From Sphingomonas phyllosphaerae (GTDB lineage Bacteria > Pseudomonadota > Alphaproteobacteria > Sphingomonadales > Sphingomonadaceae), in contig NZ_JAPYKH010000020.1 of NCBI RefSeq assembly GCF_029623345.1, positions 1 through 64,000 of the forward strand: a stretch of 64,000 nt of DNA, given 5' to 3'. Below, one piece after another: positions 1 through 9,948 of the stretch. Made by a program: the position numbers and the translations under genes. Numbering within the stretch: the stretch's first letter is position 1; each line of letters begins with the position of its first letter. A model generated the notes under the pieces. The model saw only the letters and a program-made list of their open reading frames with translations, was not told where the DNA came from and did no database searches.

Positions 1-781
1 CCGCGCAGCCGTCGGTGAACTCGAACACCGAGCGGATGTCATCCTCGTCGACGTTCGCCGGAACTGCGATCGACCAGGCGAGATAGGAGACCTCGGGGTC
101 GATCGAGGCGAGCGGCGGCAGCGCCGCGACGTCGCACGACAGCACGCGCCCACCCATGCGACTCAGCTCGCGCAGCAGCAGCAGCGGTTCGCCGCCGTTA
201 TCGAGCGCGTTGGGGGTGGGCTTGAAGGTGACCAGCCAGTCGTGCGGTCCGGCCGCCGCGGGAGCGTCGGCCGCGGGAGCGACGTCACCCAGCAAAGCCA
301 TCAGGTCGTCGAAATCGTCACCAAGGCTGATCGGGGCGGGAGTGAAGGCGATCTCGTCCTCGGCCGCGGTCGGCGCCAGCGGTGCGGCGGTCTCGGCGGC
401 CTCGTCGCCGCTGGCAGCCGCGATCAGCCGCGCCAGCATCACCCCGTCGTCGGGTGCCTCGCCTGAGTCGCGCGCCGCCGCGACATGGTCAGCGAGCATG
501 TCGAAGGCCGCGACGATCAGGTTGGTGAGCGCCGGGGTAAGCGTCAGCGCGCCGCTGCGGAGCAGGTCGAGCAGCGTCTCATATTGATGCGTATAGGCCT
601 GGAGCCGCTCGTGTCCGAATGCACCCGCGCCACCCTTGATCGAGTGGACCGCGCGGAAGATGCCGTTGATGGTCTCGGCGTCGTAATTTTCGGCTCGCAG
701 TGCGGCGAACGCGCCTTCCATGCCGGCCAGGCCTTCCTCGCACTCCTGGAAGAAGATCTGCTGGATTGCGTCGAGATCCAA
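1..781 (-). CDS. cheA: Chemotaxis histidine kinase CheA, N-terminal part (runs off left edge)
   Basis: CheA is the cytoplasmic kinase that passes chemoreceptor signals to CheY and CheB. Only the first 260 or so residues are in the window. The N-terminal Hpt domain is clear, with the phosphorylated histidine in the motif AVHSIKGGAGAFG near residue 47. An Ala/Pro-rich linker and the start of a second domain follow before the edge. The start is taken as TTG at 781, because AGGAG lies 8 nt upstream and the protein then opens MDLDAIQQIFFQE, typical of CheA. It follows the STAS gene by 33 bp in the same direction, so the two probably form a chemotaxis operon. The kinase and CheW-like domains lie outside the window. 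Confidence 0.93.
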   Translation of the reverse strand, partial: MDLDAIQQIFFQECEEGLAGMEGAFAALRAENYDAETINGIFRAVHSIKGGAGAFGHERLQAYTHQYETLLDLLRSGALTLTPALTNLIVAAFDMLADHVAAARDSGEAPDDGVMLARLIAAASGDEAAETAAPLAPTAAEDEIAFTPAPISLGDDFDDLMALLGDVAPAADAPAAAGPHDWLVTFKPTPNALDNGGEPLLLLRELSRMGGRVLSCDVAALPPLASIDPEVSYLAWSIAVPANVDEDDIRSVFEFTDGCA

Positions 782-814
782 GACGTCTGCTCCTGTGAAC
801 CGGGCGGCGCGCGC

Positions 815-1075
815 TTAGGCGGCGGAGAGGTCGACCGCGGCGAGCGCGGCGGCGTCGGCGAAGGGGATGCTGACCGCGGTCAGAGCGAAGCTCTGCCCCT
901 CCGCGACCGCCGCGGCGCGCGCGGCGATCAGGATCTGGAGGCAAGCCTGCCCGATCTGCTCCACCGCGCTGCCGTCGATCGTGAGCGGCTGCGCCTGCTC
1001 CACCAGCTTCTTCAGCGCGACGCGGAGGGGCGGCGCGGCGGCGGTGTCGAGACGGGGAGGCAGCACGTACGCCAT
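815..1075 (-). CDS. Small STAS-domain protein upstream of cheA
   Basis: This 86-residue protein looks like a stand-alone STAS domain (the anti-sigma-factor-antagonist fold). Hydrophobic beta strands alternate with helices, and the segment VEQIGQACLQILIAA matches the STAS helix that carries the switch residue. STAS proteins of this size often sit at the head of alphaproteobacterial chemotaxis operons, just before cheA, as here. Its exact role is not established. An adaptor or scaffold function is inferred from position only. ATG at 1075 gives a full-length domain. The stop is followed after 33 bp by the TTG start of cheA. Confidence 0.75.
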   Translation of the reverse strand: MAYVLPPRLDTAAAPPLRVALKKLVEQAQPLTIDGSAVEQIGQACLQILIAARAAAVAEGQSFALTAVSIPFADAAALAAVDLSAA

Positions 1076-1407
1076 GGCGGGTTCCTGGTCAGTCGGGCGG
1101 GCGGCGGCATCGGATTGATCACTCGCCGCGGCGAGGACCAGCCGACACCTATCCCATCCCCCAATATAGCGCGTCGGGCGACCGGGTTGGTCCCGGGCGG
1201 TGCCGCTGCGCCGACTTCCTCATGGACGTGCCGTCCTAAGATGACGTTAAACACGGTTCCAGTGAGAACGATTGCACGGACGACGCCGAGATGGCACGGC
1301 CTGAGGCGGTCGAGCAAGAAATCGGTGCGGTTAAGTGGATGGAAAGCACTTTCCAGTACTGTCGGGATCGGCGCGGCGCGCTGTCGCTCCAGTGGATAGA
1401 CTGACGA
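1076..1407. other. Intergenic region between divergent STAS-cheA and DUF2332 genes
   Basis: About 330 bp with no convincing reading frame. It must hold the promoters of both flanking, divergently transcribed genes. I see no clear -35/-10 pair, repeat or terminator. Confidence 0.4.
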
Positions 1408-2469
1408 GTGTTTGAGCAACATCTTGATTTTGAGCCGGACGCTGGTGAGCTGCGGCGTCAGGCCCGCGTGGCGCGGACGATCGGCTCGCCCATGGTTGCG
1501 GCGGTACTCGAATCGGGCGCGCGCCAGCTGGCGCGGGCGCCGCTCACCGCGGCGGTGTTCGCGCGTTGGCCGGGCGACCGTTCCGCCGCGGCGCTGGCGA
1601 TGCGCTTGAACGCGGCGCTTCACGCGCTCGCGCGACGCAACACGCCGGCACGGCTCGGCGCCCTGTACCGCGGCGAGCACCGCGACGTCGACGGCGCGAT
1701 CGGCGAGGCGCTTACCGCGCATGACGCCTTTATCGCCGAGTGGATGCAGCATACGCCGCAGACCAACGAGGTAGGGCGCGCGGCGGCGATCCTCGCCGCG
1801 CTCAAGGTCGTGCGCACGCGCTTCGACCTGCCGGTCGAGCTGCTCGAGATCGGCGCAAGCGCCGGCCTCAACCTCAACCTGCATCGCTACGCCTATAACC
1901 TCGGCGGCGTCGCGGCAGGCGATTCCGCCTCGCCCGTTCGGATCGCCCCCGAGTGGGTGGGACCGCCACCGCCCGACGCGCCGGTCGAGCTGGTCGCGGC
2001 GCGCGGCGTCGATTTGGCGCCGCTCGATCCGACCGATGCCGCCACGTGCGAGCGGCTGATGGCCTTCGTCTTCGTCGATCAGTCGGCACGGTCGCGGCGG
2101 CTCGAAAGCGCGTTGGCGCTGGCACGACGGTGGCGGCCGCAGGTGGAGCGCGGCGACGCCGTGGCATGGCTGGGCGATCGTCTTGTCGAGCCGACGCTGC
2201 CGGGGCGCTGTCGCGCGATCGTCCACTCGATGGTGACGCAATATCTGGGCGCGTCGGCGCGCGCCGCGCTCGACGCGGCGATCGCCACCGCCGGTGCGGC
2301 GGCGACGAGCGAGCGACCGCTGGTGCGCATCGGCTTCGAGTGGACCGAGGACCGCGCCGCAGTGTTGTTGACGCTCACCAGCTTTCCGGACGGTGAGGCG
2401 CAGGTGCTGGCGGAGTGTCACCCTTATGGCGCTGCGATCACGTGGCGCCCCCCACACACGTCGCGTTAA
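1408..2469 (+). CDS. DUF2332 family protein
   Basis: This cytoplasmic protein of 353 residues has no signal peptide or membrane segment. The order of conserved blocks fits DUF2332: an N-terminal helical part (RAPLTAAVFARWPGDRS), a central block LLEIGASAGLNLNLHRYAY that resembles a methyltransferase-type glycine-rich loop, and a C-terminal block with VHSMVTQYL and LTSFPDGEAQVLAECHPYG. The family is widespread in Proteobacteria and Actinobacteria and has no established reaction. A methyltransferase-like fold is my inference from the GASAG loop. The start is GTG at 1408. No strong ribosome binding site precedes it, so an internal start is possible. Confidence 0.82.
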   Translation: MFEQHLDFEPDAGELRRQARVARTIGSPMVAAVLESGARQLARAPLTAAVFARWPGDRSAAALAMRLNAALHALARRNTPARLGALYRGEHRDVDGAIGEALTAHDAFIAEWMQHTPQTNEVGRAAAILAALKVVRTRFDLPVELLEIGASAGLNLNLHRYAYNLGGVAAGDSASPVRIAPEWVGPPPPDAPVELVAARGVDLAPLDPTDAATCERLMAFVFVDQSARSRRLESALALARRWRPQVERGDAVAWLGDRLVEPTLPGRCRAIVHSMVTQYLGASARAALDAAIATAGAAATSERPLVRIGFEWTEDRAAVLLTLTSFPDGEAQVLAECHPYGAAITWRPPHTSR

Positions 2470-2643
2470 CGAGGTATCGAATTGTTTTCTCGAGATATCC
2501 CTATGTGAAGCGGCGGATATTGAGCGAAACGGGTAAGTTATTCGCCGTTAAGCTGCGATCCGATCAAGGTGTCCCGCCTATTTTTCTCCTGCCGCGACCG
2601 ATGCGCGACGCGCTGCGACGTCGCCGGCCAGGGAGAAGAGATA

Positions 2644-5127
2644 GTGAGGATCATTAGGCTTCTATTTCTCACAACAGCCGCTTCGGCGCTGATGGTGCCG
2701 ACGGTGGTGACCGCCGAGGCGACGCCGCGCGCGCCCAGCAACGATACGGTGAGCACCGGCGTGGCGCGCGCGCGCAACCCGCTGGACAGCGCCACCTCGA
2801 CCAGCGTCCTCCACGAAGAGGACATCGAGCGGCTCGGCGCGCGCGGCGTGGGCGACCTGCTCCGCGACGTGCCCGGCCTGCGCTCCGACGCGGCCGCCGG
2901 CGAGGGCAACGGGACGCTGACGGTGCGCGGCCTGCCCGCCGCCTCGAGCGGCGCCAAGTTCATCCAGGTGCAGGAGGATGGCCTTCCCGTTCTCGAATTC
3001 GGCGATATCTTCGGCGCCGCCGGGGTCGATCTCGTCCGGACCGATCTGATGCTGTCGCAGGTCGAGGTGATCCGCGGCGGCTCGGCCTCCACCTTCGCTT
3101 CCAACTCGCCCGGCGGCGTGATCAACTTTATCTCGAAGAGCGGCGAAGTGCAGGGCGGCGCAGTCGCGCTCAGCAGCGGCCTCGATTATCGCTCGTCGCG
3201 CGCGGACGTCACCTATGGCGGTCCGCTCGGGAACGGCTGGCGCTTCCAGGCGGGCGGCTTCTTCCGCCAGGGGCAGGGGCCGCGCCGCACCGGCTTTGAT
3301 GCGCAGAAGGGGGGACAGTTCAAGTTCAACGTCACGCACGATCTGGGCAGCGGCTATGTGCGCCTCTACGGCAAGTATCTGAACGACCGGACGCCGTTCT
3401 ACGACGTCGTGCCCTTCTTCTACGGCGGCACGGAGGATCGGCCGAAGCTGGGGCGCGTGAAGGGCTTCGACGTGCTGCACGACGCGCTCTCGTCGCGCTA
3501 CCTGCGTGATTTCCTGGTGCTGGATCGGCGCAACAACGTGATCTCCGCCGACCTGCGCGACGGCCAGCACCTGCGCGATCGATCGGTCGGTGTCGAGGCG
3601 CAATTCGACCTGGGCGGGTGGCTGGTGCAGGAGCGGCTACGCTATGCCGGCATCAACGGTGTCGTCACGACACCGTACACGAGCGCCTACAGCGAGATCA
3701 ACGACGGCGTCGACTACGTCACGTCAGGCCTCGACCACTCGCTTGGGGGCGCGGCGATCTATGCGGTGGGGCCGCGGGCGGGTCAGCGGTTGGTGTCGAG
3801 CCGTGCGCAACCGCTGAACGGCAACGGGCTGAGTGCCGGGCTCGTCCTGCTCGACATGCCGATCAACAGCTACGACGACGTCACGAACGAGGTGCGGATC
3901 AGTCGGCGGTTCGACGTCGGCGCGGGCGAGGTGACCGCGACGGGCGGCCTGTACACGGCGCGTCAGACGATCGATCGTGACCTCTTCTGGGTAACGGTTC
4001 TAACCGACCTGCGTGGTAACGGTCTCTCCGCCCCGATCGACATGCTGACGCAGCGGGGTAAGCGACTGACGGACAATGGCATTATCACTTACGATAACGC
4101 CTTTAGACGGGGGGCTCGGCGCTCCGTGCAGACCGACAATTCGGTAAACGCGCCGTTTGCCTCGCTCAACTACCATGCTGGCAGGATGTCGATCGGGGGC
4201 AGCGTGCGCTACGACCACGGGAGCGCGAACGGGCAAGCCTGGGGACCGGAAGCGGGCTATGTTAGGCTCGACATCGACCGCAATGGTATCGTGTCGGCGC
4301 CGGAAGAGAGAGTGCAGACGACCGATTTCCAGAAGTCGGCGCCGGTCAGCTACAGCTATCAGTATCTCTCTTACTCGACCGGGATCACTTATCGGGTGAT
4401 CGAGTCGTTGGCTGCGTTCGCGCGATACAGCCGTGGTGCACGCACGCCGGCTACTCGCTTACTGTTCCATGGCGAGCTTAACCGTGACGGTAGTCTCCGC
4501 AACAAGGCTGCCGCGGTCAACAGCGTCCGCCAGGCCGAAGCGGGCGCGAAATTTCGGACCGAGAAGGTGGCGTTGAACCTCACCGGGTTCTGGGCGACGA
4601 CCTTCGACGACAATTACGATCTGATTCGATCCCGCCCGATCCAGCGCGACTATTTGGCCAGAGGCGCCGAGTTCGAGGGTTCGCTGCGGCTCGGTATCCT
4701 AGGAATCCGCGCCGGGGCGACGTATACCAACGCCAAGATCGACAAGGATTATCTTGATCCGACCTTGACCGGCCATGCGCCGCGAGCACAGCCTAGGTTG
4801 ATCTTCCAGGCGTCGCCCGAAATCGATCTGCCGCGCCTTGCCTTCGGCGCGACCTTCATCGGGGCGACGCGGAGCTTCGCGCAGGAGGAGAACAGGCTGG
4901 TGATCCCGGCGGCGATGACCACCAACGCCTTCTTCGAGGTGCGGCCTGCCGATCGGCTGCGCGTGACCGTCACCGCCAGCAACCTCTTCGACACGGTCGC
5001 GCTGGCCGGGCTGGATACGCCCTGGCGGCCGGAGCAGGACAGCCAGGGTAAGGAGGGCACCCCGCTGATCTATGCTCGCCCGCTGACCGGTCGCACGATC
5101 GCGACGACCTTGAAGGTCGATTTTTAA
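2644..5127 (+). CDS. TonB-dependent outer-membrane receptor
   Basis: This is an 827-residue outer-membrane receptor that takes up a large or scarce ligand using energy from TonB-ExbB-ExbD. GTG at 2644 is chosen because AGGGAGAAGAG lies just upstream and the protein then opens with a normal signal peptide (hydrophobic core LLFLTTAASALMVP, cleavage near VTAEA). An in-frame extension back to 2569 would add 25 residues before the signal. The plug domain covers about residues 40-155, with LLRDVPGLR, a QVEVIRGGSASTF block and GGVINFISK. The rest is beta-barrel, ending in the usual aromatic residue (LKVDF). The ligand cannot be read from the sequence. Its strand and a hairpin after the stop suggest a single-gene transcript. 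Confidence 0.93.
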   Translation: MRIIRLLFLTTAASALMVPTVVTAEATPRAPSNDTVSTGVARARNPLDSATSTSVLHEEDIERLGARGVGDLLRDVPGLRSDAAAGEGNGTLTVRGLPAASSGAKFIQVQEDGLPVLEFGDIFGAAGVDLVRTDLMLSQVEVIRGGSASTFASNSPGGVINFISKSGEVQGGAVALSSGLDYRSSRADVTYGGPLGNGWRFQAGGFFRQGQGPRRTGFDAQKGGQFKFNVTHDLGSGYVRLYGKYLNDRTPFYDVVPFFYGGTEDRPKLGRVKGFDVLHDALSSRYLRDFLVLDRRNNVISADLRDGQHLRDRSVGVEAQFDLGGWLVQERLRYAGINGVVTTPYTSAYSEINDGVDYVTSGLDHSLGGAAIYAVGPRAGQRLVSSRAQPLNGNGLSAGLVLLDMPINSYDDVTNEVRISRRFDVGAGEVTATGGLYTARQTIDRDLFWVTVLTDLRGNGLSAPIDMLTQRGKRLTDNGIITYDNAFRRGARRSVQTDNSVNAPFASLNYHAGRMSIGGSVRYDHGSANGQAWGPEAGYVRLDIDRNGIVSAPEERVQTTDFQKSAPVSYSYQYLSYSTGITYRVIESLAAFARYSRGARTPATRLLFHGELNRDGSLRNKAAAVNSVRQAEAGAKFRTEKVALNLTGFWATTFDDNYDLIRSRPIQRDYLARGAEFEGSLRLGILGIRAGATYTNAKIDKDYLDPTLTGHAPRAQPRLIFQASPEIDLPRLAFGATFIGATRSFAQEENRLVIPAAMTTNAFFEVRPADRLRVTVTASNLFDTVALAGLDTPWRPEQDSQGKEGTPLIYARPLTGRTIATTLKVDF

Positions 5128-5134
5128 CCAATAT

Positions 5135-5173
5135 GGGTCATCCCTCGACCAGACGCGGGATGACCCGGTTTTA
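5135..5173 (+). terminator. Rho-independent terminator after the TonB-dependent receptor gene
   Basis: A perfect 10-bp stem (GGGTCATCCC at 5135-5144 with GGGATGACCC at 5157-5166) encloses a 12-nt loop and is followed by GGTTTTA. It starts 7 bases after the receptor stop codon. Confidence 0.75.
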
Positions 5174-5235
5174 GCATGATAAGAGGGTACAGCCCGCGTG
5201 ACGGATCAACGCCGGCCGGACAGAGGGATCGTACG

Positions 5236-7086
5236 ATGATCAGGGGAATAAGCATCCCCCGCAAGCTGGCGGTGTCGTTCTTCGTCATCATCGGCACCGC
5301 GGCGGTGATGCTTGCGGTATTCTTCGCCAACGTCTGGATGATCCGCGATGCGACCGAGGACAATAATCGCGCGCAGACGATCTATGCCAAGGCGCTGACG
5401 CTCGAGACCTCGCTGCTGCGCGAGAACAGCCAGCTGCGCGGCTATCTCGTCACCGGGGACAAGAGCTATCTCAAATCCTACGACGAGGCGCGCACGGAAT
5501 ATGATCGTGCCGCGGCCGAGCTCGGCGCGCTGCTGACCGATCCGACCGAGCATCGCCTGTTCGAGACCGGACGCGGCGAGGCGATGAAGTGGCGGCGCGA
5601 CTGGAGCGACCGACTGGTCGCGATGGTCAAGGCCGGCAAGCGCGAGGCGGCCGAACAGGTGGTGCGCGACGCCGGCAAGGCGGTGCTGACCAGCGCCGCG
5701 ATCCTGCCGCTGCGCGACGTGCGCGACCGCGAAACCGAGGCGATGCAGCGCAACGCCGCGCGGCAGGAGAATGCGCTCGCCAGCGCGACGGTGGCGCTGG
5801 TGATCGGCGGACTGGTGTTGATCGCGGTCGCGGTGGTGCTGGCAGTGGTGCTCAGCCGCAGCATCGCGCGCCCGATCAGCTCGCTGACCAGGCGGATGGC
5901 CGATCTGGCGAACGGCAAGCTCGACATCAGCGTGCCGGCTGACCGGCGCGACGAGCTGGGTGACATGGCGCGCGCCGTGATCGTCTTCCGCGACGCGGCG
6001 CGCGCCAAGCTGACCGCCGACACCGAGCGCGAGTTGGCGATGGCCGCGATCGGCGACGGTCTGCGTCGTCTCGCCCAGGCGGATCTGACCGTGCGGCTCA
6101 CCGACGTGCCGCGCTCGTTCGAGCAGATCGCGCACGACTTCAACGATGCGGTCGGCAAGCTGTCCGATCTCACCAGGAACGTGCGCGGCAGCGTCCACAC
6201 GATCAAGCGCAACGCCGACGAGATCAGCCAGGCGGCGCGCGCGCTTTCCGGGCGGAGCGAGCAGCAGGCCGCGAGCCTTCGCGAGACTGCCGCAGCGATG
6301 GACGAGATCACCGCGACCGTGCGCACCGGCGCCACCAACGCCGCCAACGCGAACAGCGCGATGGCCGAGGCGCGCACCGAGGCGGAGCAGGGTGGGGCGG
6401 TGGTGCGCCGGTCGGTGCAGGCAATGAACGGGATTGATCAGGCCAGTCGCGAGATCGCCGACATCATCAGCGTGATCGATGGCATCGCCTTCCAGACCAA
6501 CCTGCTGGCGCTCAACGCGGGCGTCGAGGCGGCGCGCGCGGGTGACGCGGGCCGGGGCTTCGCGGTCGTCGCATCCGAAGTTCGCGCCCTGGCGCAGCGA
6601 TCCGCCGACGCGGCCTCGGACGTGAAGTCGCGAATTCTCTCTGCGATCGAGCACGTTCAATCGGGTGTCGAACTGGTCGACGCCACCGGCAAGGCGCTCG
6701 ATCGCATCATTGAGCGCGTGGTCAGCGTCAGCACGATCATGGGAACGATCGCGCGCTCGTCGGACGATCAGGCGCAGAGTCTCGGTCAGGTCAATATCGC
6801 GATCGGTGAGATGGACTCGGTGACGCAACAGAACGCCGCCATGGTGGAGGAATCGACTGCGGCGTCGCAGATGCTCGCGCATGAGGCCGAGCAGCTGGCA
6901 GGCGCGGTCGCTATCTTCACGATCGAGCAGGCGGCCGCGCCGGAATCGATCCGCGTCGCGAGGGCGACGACCGCGCCCGCGCGCGAAGCGCGCCCGGTCG
7001 CCGCTACGCGGCCGGCACGCGGCCCGATCCGCTTGGTCGCCAAGAGCGGGTCAGTGCCCAAGGAGGACGATTGGTCGTCCTTCTGA
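5236..7086 (+). CDS. Methyl-accepting chemotaxis protein with two membrane segments and HAMP
   Basis: This 616-residue chemoreceptor has transmembrane helices at about residues 9-33 and 178-206. The periplasmic helical sensor between them resembles a CHASE3-type four-helix domain. HAMP segments follow, then a long cytoplasmic signalling domain whose hairpin tip reads [20 protein letters not shown], and the block [13 protein letters not shown]. The C-terminus ends DDWSSF, resembling the CheR/CheB tethering pentapeptides of other receptors. ATG at 5236 is chosen over an in-frame start 20 codons earlier because AGAGGGA sits 8 nt upstream and the basic-hydrophobic N-terminus begins there. The ligand is unknown. 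It is one of three complete receptors in the window. Confidence 0.94.
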   Translation: MIRGISIPRKLAVSFFVIIGTAAVMLAVFFANVWMIRDATEDNNRAQTIYAKALTLETSLLRENSQLRGYLVTGDKSYLKSYDEARTEYDRAAAELGALLTDPTEHRLFETGRGEAMKWRRDWSDRLVAMVKAGKREAAEQVVRDAGKAVLTSAAILPLRDVRDRETEAMQRNAARQENALASATVALVIGGLVLIAVAVVLAVVLSRSIARPISSLTRRMADLANGKLDISVPADRRDELGDMARAVIVFRDAARAKLTADTERELAMAAIGDGLRRLAQADLTVRLTDVPRSFEQIAHDFNDAVGKLSDLTRNVRGSVHTIKRNADEISQAARALSGRSEQQAASLRETAAAMDEITATVRTGATNAANANSAMAEARTEAEQGGAVVRRSVQAMNGIDQASREIADIISVIDGIAFQTNLLALNAGVEAARAGDAGRGFAVVASEVRALAQRSADAASDVKSRILSAIEHVQSGVELVDATGKALDRIIERVVSVSTIMGTIARSSDDQAQSLGQVNIAIGEMDSVTQQNAAMVEESTAASQMLAHEAEQLAGAVAIFTIEQAAAPESIRVARATTAPAREARPVAATRPARGPIRLVAKSGSVPKEDDWSSF

Positions 7087-7763
7087 GCGTCGTCGTCGCA
7101 GCATGACGCGGCACCGTCGCGAGTTGCTCGATGCGGCTTCCGGCTCGGTACGGCGTGGCGCGAGGCTGTGCGACGCCGCAGACGAGGAGTGAAAAGCGCC
7201 CTACGCGTAAGCGCGCGCCGCTGCGGAGCCAAGCTGCTCATATATCGTCGCCGGGCGGGTGGAATGAAAAGCGGGACTGTCCTTGATCGGGCGCACGCGC
7301 GGATGCTCGGAAGGCGGACGCAGCCCGGTCGATGATCGCGGCGAGCGGAGAAGACAGATCGTGATGTGGCCCCCGCTGGGCTGCCATCCGGTCGGAACGA
7401 AATACGCGGCGAGGGTGCGGTGACTTCTGCGCGGCAGGGTCTCGTCGGTGAGCGGCGCCGATATCTTGTCCCGAAGCCATGTTCGCGGTGCGCTCGCGGC
7501 GACCATGCTCTCGTTGACGTCGGCTTCGAGGTGACCATGATCTCGTCGTCCTCGGCTCCGAGCCGGCAGCACTCTGCGGCTCGTCCTCGGATGAGCGATG
7601 CTGCGTGTGGTCCAGGCCGGCGAGGCGATGGAGCCGCGACGGAGCTCACCGGCGGTGGTCGGGCCAGGTGGAAGGTCAAGCCGACCGCGGCGAAGTCGAC
7701 GTTGACCTGCCGCTGCGCCAAACGCCGCTCGCACGCCAAGCCAGGGCGATCATCGTCCCGCAG
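7087..7763. other. Non-coding or decayed stretch between two chemoreceptor loci
   Basis: About 680 bp with several open frames on both strands. None has a recognisable motif, a ribosome binding site or plausible amino-acid composition, and most are arginine-rich shadows. Because it adjoins a truncated chemoreceptor on the minus strand, it may hold that gene's decayed 3' end, but no homologous sequence is readable. Confidence 0.4.
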
Positions 7764-8387
7764 CTACCGCGGCGGAGCGGCTGTACGGTGCCGCGACCTC
7801 GCCGAGGTTGCGATCGCGCCGACCAGCACATTGATTTCGGCGATCCGCGCGATCATCCGCTCGAGCGGCTGAGCGGTCTCCCTGACCAGCCCGACACCCG
7901 CATCGCCCTGATGGGTTGAGGTGGTGATCTTGGTCTTGACGTCGCGCGCCGAATCGGTCGAGCGCTGCGCGAGCGCGTAAACCTCGGAGGCGACCACGGC
8001 GAAGCCCTTCCCCGCATCGCCCGCGCGCGCCGCCTCGACACCCGCGTTGAGCGCCAGCAGGTTGGTTTGGAAGGCGATGCCGTCGATGACGCTGATGATG
8101 TCGCTGATTTCGTGCGAGGCGCGCCCGATCCCGCCCAGCGCCTTCACCGCGCGGCGCACTACGACGCCCGACTGCTCGGCCTCGGCGCGCGTGTCGCACG
8201 CCACCGTGTTGGCGCGGGTCGCGCTGCTGGCGGTCTCGCGCACGGTGGCGGTGATCTGCTCCATCGCCGCGGGGGTTTCCTCCAGGCTGGCGGCCTGCTG
8301 CTCGGTGCGGCGCGAGAAGTCGTCGGAATCGAGATGGATCCGAGCATGCGCGCGTAGCTGGTCACATAACAGGTAGATAATGTGCAC
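7764..8387 (-). pseudogene. Truncated chemoreceptor signalling domain (MCP remnant)
   Basis: The 207-codon frame contains most of an MCP cytoplasmic domain, including [20 protein letters not shown] and the hairpin tip [16 protein letters not shown]. It lacks the membrane segments, HAMP and the C-terminal methylation region. It closely resembles the receptor encoded next to it (8518-9948), with substitutions at positions normally invariant ([13 protein letters not shown] for [13 protein letters not shown]). After about residue 185 the frame degenerates into unrelated sequence. The N-terminal 20 or so residues are also not MCP-like. It is best read as a decayed tandem duplicate. A short soluble receptor-like protein is possible but less likely. 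Confidence 0.75.
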
Positions 8388-8517
8388 GCGTGAAGCCGAG
8401 ATGCGCGAGCTTGTCGGAAGAGCAAGGAACGGACAACCGACCCCTAAAGGTCAGCTGCCCGTTCCTATCGTTATCGGGTCAACGATCGTTTGAGCACGGT
8501 GCTCGACTGCGGTCGGA

Positions 8518-9948
8518 TCAGAACTCCGACCAGTCGTCCTGCGCGACCGCGAGGGCGGTGCCGTTGGTGCCGGTCACGCTGCGCTGGCGGGCGCCGCGTG
8601 CGATCTCACGGCCGGCGCTCGCCGCGCGCGATTGCAGCTCGTGGACCGGCGAGGCCGCGGGAACGATCGCGGCCGCGGGGCGGCTCTTGGTCAAGCGGAA
8701 GCGTGCCACCTGCGCCGCCAGCTGGGTAGCCTCGTCCGCCAGGCTGCGCGCCGCTGCGGTGGCTTCCTCGACCATCGCGGCGTTCTGCTGCGTCACGCCG
8801 TCCATCTCGCTGACCGCGGTGTTGATCTGCTGCAGCCCGGTGGCCTGGTGCTTGGCCGAGTTGGCGATCGTCGCCACCAGTGTGCTGATCTCGCCGATGC
8901 GGGTAATGATCCGCTCCAACGCGCTGCCGGTCTCGCTGACGAGCCCGACACCGGCATCGACCTGATCGGTGGAGGCGGTGATCTTCGCCTTGACGTCGCG
9001 CGCGGCGTCGGCGGACCGCTGCGCCAGTGCGCGCACCTCGGAGGCGACCACCGCGAAGCCGCGTCCCGCGTCGCCTGCGCGCGCGGCCTCGACGCCGGCG
9101 TTGAGCGCCAGCAAGTTGGTCTGGAAGGCGATACCGTCGATGACGCTGATGATCTCGCTGATCTCGTTGGAGGCGCGCTCGATCCCGCCCATCGCCGCGA
9201 CCGCGCGACGGACGACGGCGCCCGAATGCTCCGCCTCCTCGCGGGCGCCAGTGACGGCACGGTGCGCGCGATCGGCGCCATCGGCGGTTTCGCGCACGGT
9301 GGAGGTGATCTGCTCCATCGCCGCGGCGGTCTCTTCCAGGCTCGCCGCCTGCTGCTCGGTGCGCTGCGAGAGCTCGTCCGACGCGCTGCGGATGTCCGCC
9401 GCGCCGTTATCGATGCCTTGACTGGCCGCGGTCACCGCGCCGAGCACGTCCGACATCGCCTCCATCGCGCGATTGTAGTCGAGGCGGAGCCGATCATAGT
9501 CGGCGTAGAAGGCGGTCTCGATACGATAGGTCAGATCGTTCGCGGCGAGCCGCTCCAGCCCGGTGCCAAGCGAGGTGACGACAACGCGTTGCGCCGCCGA
9601 GGATTCTTCTAGCGCGACGCCGTTGCGGCGAAACACGTCCATCGCCTTGGTCATCCGGCCGACACAGTCGCCGTGATCGGTGTAGCGGATCGGCGTCGTG
9701 AAGTCACCCTTGGCGAGTCCCTCCATGCGCACCACCGTGTCGACATAGGGATCGCACACCATTTTACGCGCGACCAGCGTCACGATGACGATTGCGGCCC
9801 AGGCTGCGCCCGCAATGCCGATGAGGCGCGTGTTCGCTGCCGCACATGCCGTGGTCGCCACGGGGACGGCGGCCAGCGTGCTGTAGGTGACGAGCAGCGC
9901 GGTGAACTTCGTCCGTATCGGCGCCTGCGCCTTGAACCAATGAAACAT
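8518..9948 (-). CDS. Methyl-accepting chemotaxis protein
   Basis: A 476-residue chemoreceptor. ATG at 9948 is chosen because AAGGTGGGAAG precedes it and the protein then opens [15 protein letters not shown], a basic start before the membrane part. Two hydrophobic helices (about residues 17-35 and 42-58) are separated by only a few residues, so there is almost no periplasmic sensor. HAMP ([15 protein letters not shown]) follows, then a second HAMP-like unit and the signalling domain with [16 protein letters not shown]. The C-terminus ends DDWSEF, matching the tail of the receptor at 5236-7086. The small loop suggests sensing of a membrane, energy or intracellular cue, but that is inference. 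Confidence 0.93.
   Translation of the reverse strand: MFHWFKAQAPIRTKFTALLVTYSTLAAVPVATTACAAANTRLIGIAGAAWAAIVIVTLVARKMVCDPYVDTVVRMEGLAKGDFTTPIRYTDHGDCVGRMTKAMDVFRRNGVALEESSAAQRVVVTSLGTGLERLAANDLTYRIETAFYADYDRLRLDYNRAMEAMSDVLGAVTAASQGIDNGAADIRSASDELSQRTEQQAASLEETAAAMEQITSTVRETADGADRAHRAVTGAREEAEHSGAVVRRAVAAMGGIERASNEISEIISVIDGIAFQTNLLALNAGVEAARAGDAGRGFAVVASEVRALAQRSADAARDVKAKITASTDQVDAGVGLVSETGSALERIITRIGEISTLVATIANSAKHQATGLQQINTAVSEMDGVTQQNAAMVEEATAAARSLADEATQLAAQVARFRLTKSRPAAAIVPAASPVHELQSRAASAGREIARGARQRSVTGTNGTALAVAQDDWSEF

Noticed and set aside
1012..2457. Long minus-strand open frame opposite the DUF2332 gene
   Set aside because: It is arginine/histidine-rich with no motif and lies almost wholly antisense to a recognisable gene, as expected of a GC-rich shadow.
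5206..6882. 558-codon minus-strand frame opposite the chemoreceptor
   Set aside because: Antisense shadow of the receptor gene; composition is Arg/His/Ala-rich and has no family pattern.
7201..7734. 177-codon minus-strand frame between receptor loci
   Set aside because: No motif, no ribosome site and unnatural composition; I treated the stretch as non-coding or decayed.
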